Notes under the pieces: model-generated
What the model was told of the DNA's origin: nothing
Databases searched by the model: none
Seen by the model: the letters and a program-made list of their open reading frames with translations, nothing else
Shown here: piece after piece, positions 63,170 to 64,000 of the stretch
Layout: every line of letters starts with the position of its first letter
Numbering within the stretch: the stretch's first letter is position 1
Made by a program: the position numbers and the translations under genes
Assembly: GCA_018815325.1 (NCBI GenBank)
Contig: JAHIYE010000021.1
Coordinates: 62,001 to 126,000, forward strand
Direction of reading: 5' to 3'
From: Gammaproteobacteria bacterium
GTDB lineage: Bacteria; Pseudomonadota; Gammaproteobacteria; Burkholderiales; Burkholderiaceae_C
DNA: 64,000 bases

Positions 63170-64000
63170 ATGCCCAAAAAACCTGATGCCAGCAACGCCC
63201 CTGGTTCACACGCGATTTCCCCGCAGGACGAGACCACGGGCATGTCCCGCGGACTGGCCAGTTATGGCGACAAGGGTTTCTCGCTATTTCTACGTAAGGC
63301 TTTTATCAAGGGTGCCGGCTACACGGACAGTGCGCTGTCACGCCCCGTCATCGGCATCGCCAACACAGGCAGTGCCTATAACCCTTGTCATGGCAATGCG
63401 CCGCAGCTCATTGAGGCGGTCAAGCGTGGCATCCTGATGGCTGGTGGCCTGCCCATGGACTTCCCGACAATCTCTGTGCATGAGAGCTTTTCGTACCCCA
63501 CCAGCATGTATCTGCGCAACCTCATGTCGATCGACACCGAGGAGATGATTCGTGCGCAGCCCATGGATGCCGTGGTACTGATCGGCGGCTGTGACAAGAC
63601 CGTACCCGCTCAGCTCATGGGGGCTGCCTCGGCGGGTATCCCGGCAATTCAGCTCATCACGGGTTCCATGTTGACTGGTTCGCACCGCTCCGAACGTGTG
63701 GGCGCGTGCACCGACTGCCGCCGTTACTGGGCAAAATTTCGCGCCGAAGAAATCGATGCCGAAGAGATTGCGGATGTGAACAACCAGCTTGTGGCCAGTG
63801 TCGGCACCTGCTCTGTCATGGGCACGGCCAGCACCATGGCCTGTATCGCCGAGGCGCTGGGCATGACCGTGCCAGGCGGCGCCTCGCCGCCGGCGGTGAC
63901 GGCCGATCGCATCCGTGTGGCCGAGCACACAGGGGCACAGGCCGTCACCATGGCAAAAGAACGCCTGACCATCGACAAGGTCCTTACGGCGGATGCATTC
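63170..64000 (+). CDS. IlvD/Edd family dehydratase, N-terminal part (3' end outside window)
   Basis: The first ~277 residues of an Fe-S dehydratase of the dihydroxy-acid/sugar-acid dehydratase family; the frame is open to the window end. The Fe-S cysteines are seen in YNPCHGNAP, IGGCDKT and TCSVMGTAST. The order NTGSAYNPCHGN, GGLPMDFPTIS and TCSVMGTASTMACIAEALG is typical of the IlvD/Edd branch that includes arabonate and related sugar-acid dehydratases as well as IlvD paralogues. The start is ATG 63170. Without the rest and its neighbours the substrate cannot be set. Confidence 0.85.
   Translation, partial: MPKKPDASNAPGSHAISPQDETTGMSRGLASYGDKGFSLFLRKAFIKGAGYTDSALSRPVIGIANTGSAYNPCHGNAPQLIEAVKRGILMAGGLPMDFPTISVHESFSYPTSMYLRNLMSIDTEEMIRAQPMDAVVLIGGCDKTVPAQLMGAASAGIPAIQLITGSMLTGSHRSERVGACTDCRRYWAKFRAEEIDAEEIADVNNQLVASVGTCSVMGTASTMACIAEALGMTVPGGASPPAVTADRIRVAEHTGAQAVTMAKERLTIDKVLTADAF

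Overview
The window is about 64 kb of GC-rich, gene-dense DNA. It most resembles a chromosome of the Burkholderiales (Betaproteobacteria, probably a Comamonadaceae-like aerobe). The reasons are the aerobic benzoyl-CoA (box) pathway with a BoxR-type regulator, a bcsEFG/bcsRQABZC cellulose locus, two branched-chain-amino-acid-type ABC transporters used in catabolic clusters, and the general style of rpoN, RlmL-like and IlvD/Edd proteins. The genus is inference. No rRNA, CRISPR array, insertion sequence or prophage was seen. One tRNA gene, tRNA-Arg(CCG), is present.

Layout: (1) 1-5.3 kb, housekeeping: the 3' end of rpoN, an RlmL-like RNA methyltransferase, an orphan PIN-domain protein, a membrane-anchored FMN glutamate-synthase-like protein, a UPF0149/SEC-C protein and tRNA-Arg. 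(2) 5.3-8.4 kb, minus strand: an ehuBCDA-type ABC importer, probably for ectoine/hydroxyectoine. (3) 8.7-23.6 kb: a complete aerobic benzoyl-CoA island. boxR-boxC-boxB-boxA run on the minus strand. A DUF4863 protein, boxD, benzoate-CoA ligase, an alpha/beta hydrolase and a five-gene ABC importer run on the plus strand. Together they predict uptake of benzoate or a relative, CoA activation, epoxidation (BoxAB), ring opening (BoxC) and semialdehyde oxidation (BoxD). (4) 23.7-41.9 kb: a divergent cellulose locus, bcsE-F-G on minus and bcsR-Q-A-B-Z-C on plus. The plus operon continues into a small TPR-like exported protein, a surface-adhesin-E-like protein and a second full-length BcsB.

(5) 42.1-61.6 kb: a second catabolic island whose substrate I cannot name. 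It has a decayed SDR gene, a HbpS/GlcG-like protein, a small VOC protein, a second five-gene ABC importer and a three-subunit molybdenum hydroxylase. It also has an FAD monooxygenase resembling 2,6-dihydroxypyridine 3-monooxygenase, a TetR regulator, a flavin reductase, a beta-hydroxyacid dehydrogenase, an alpha/beta hydrolase and a luciferase-like monooxygenase. A PuuE-like deacetylase, an extradiol-type VOC dioxygenase, a cyclase-family hydrolase and a GrdB/PrdB-like protein complete it. The enzyme set fits oxidative breakdown of an N-heteroaromatic or other ring compound. It matches no pathway I know gene for gene, so it is the best candidate here for an undescribed system. (6) 61.7-64 kb: a PPK2 polyphosphate kinase, a small membrane protein and the 5' part of an IlvD/Edd dehydratase cut by the window end.

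Many gene pairs overlap by ATGA or GTGA, so translational coupling is common. The clearest regulatory sequences are a TGCA-repeat cluster upstream of boxC, an inverted repeat in the boxR/DUF4863 divergent gap, and an intrinsic-terminator-like hairpin between a transporter binding-protein gene and its permease gene. Another large hairpin lies between ehuB and ehuC.
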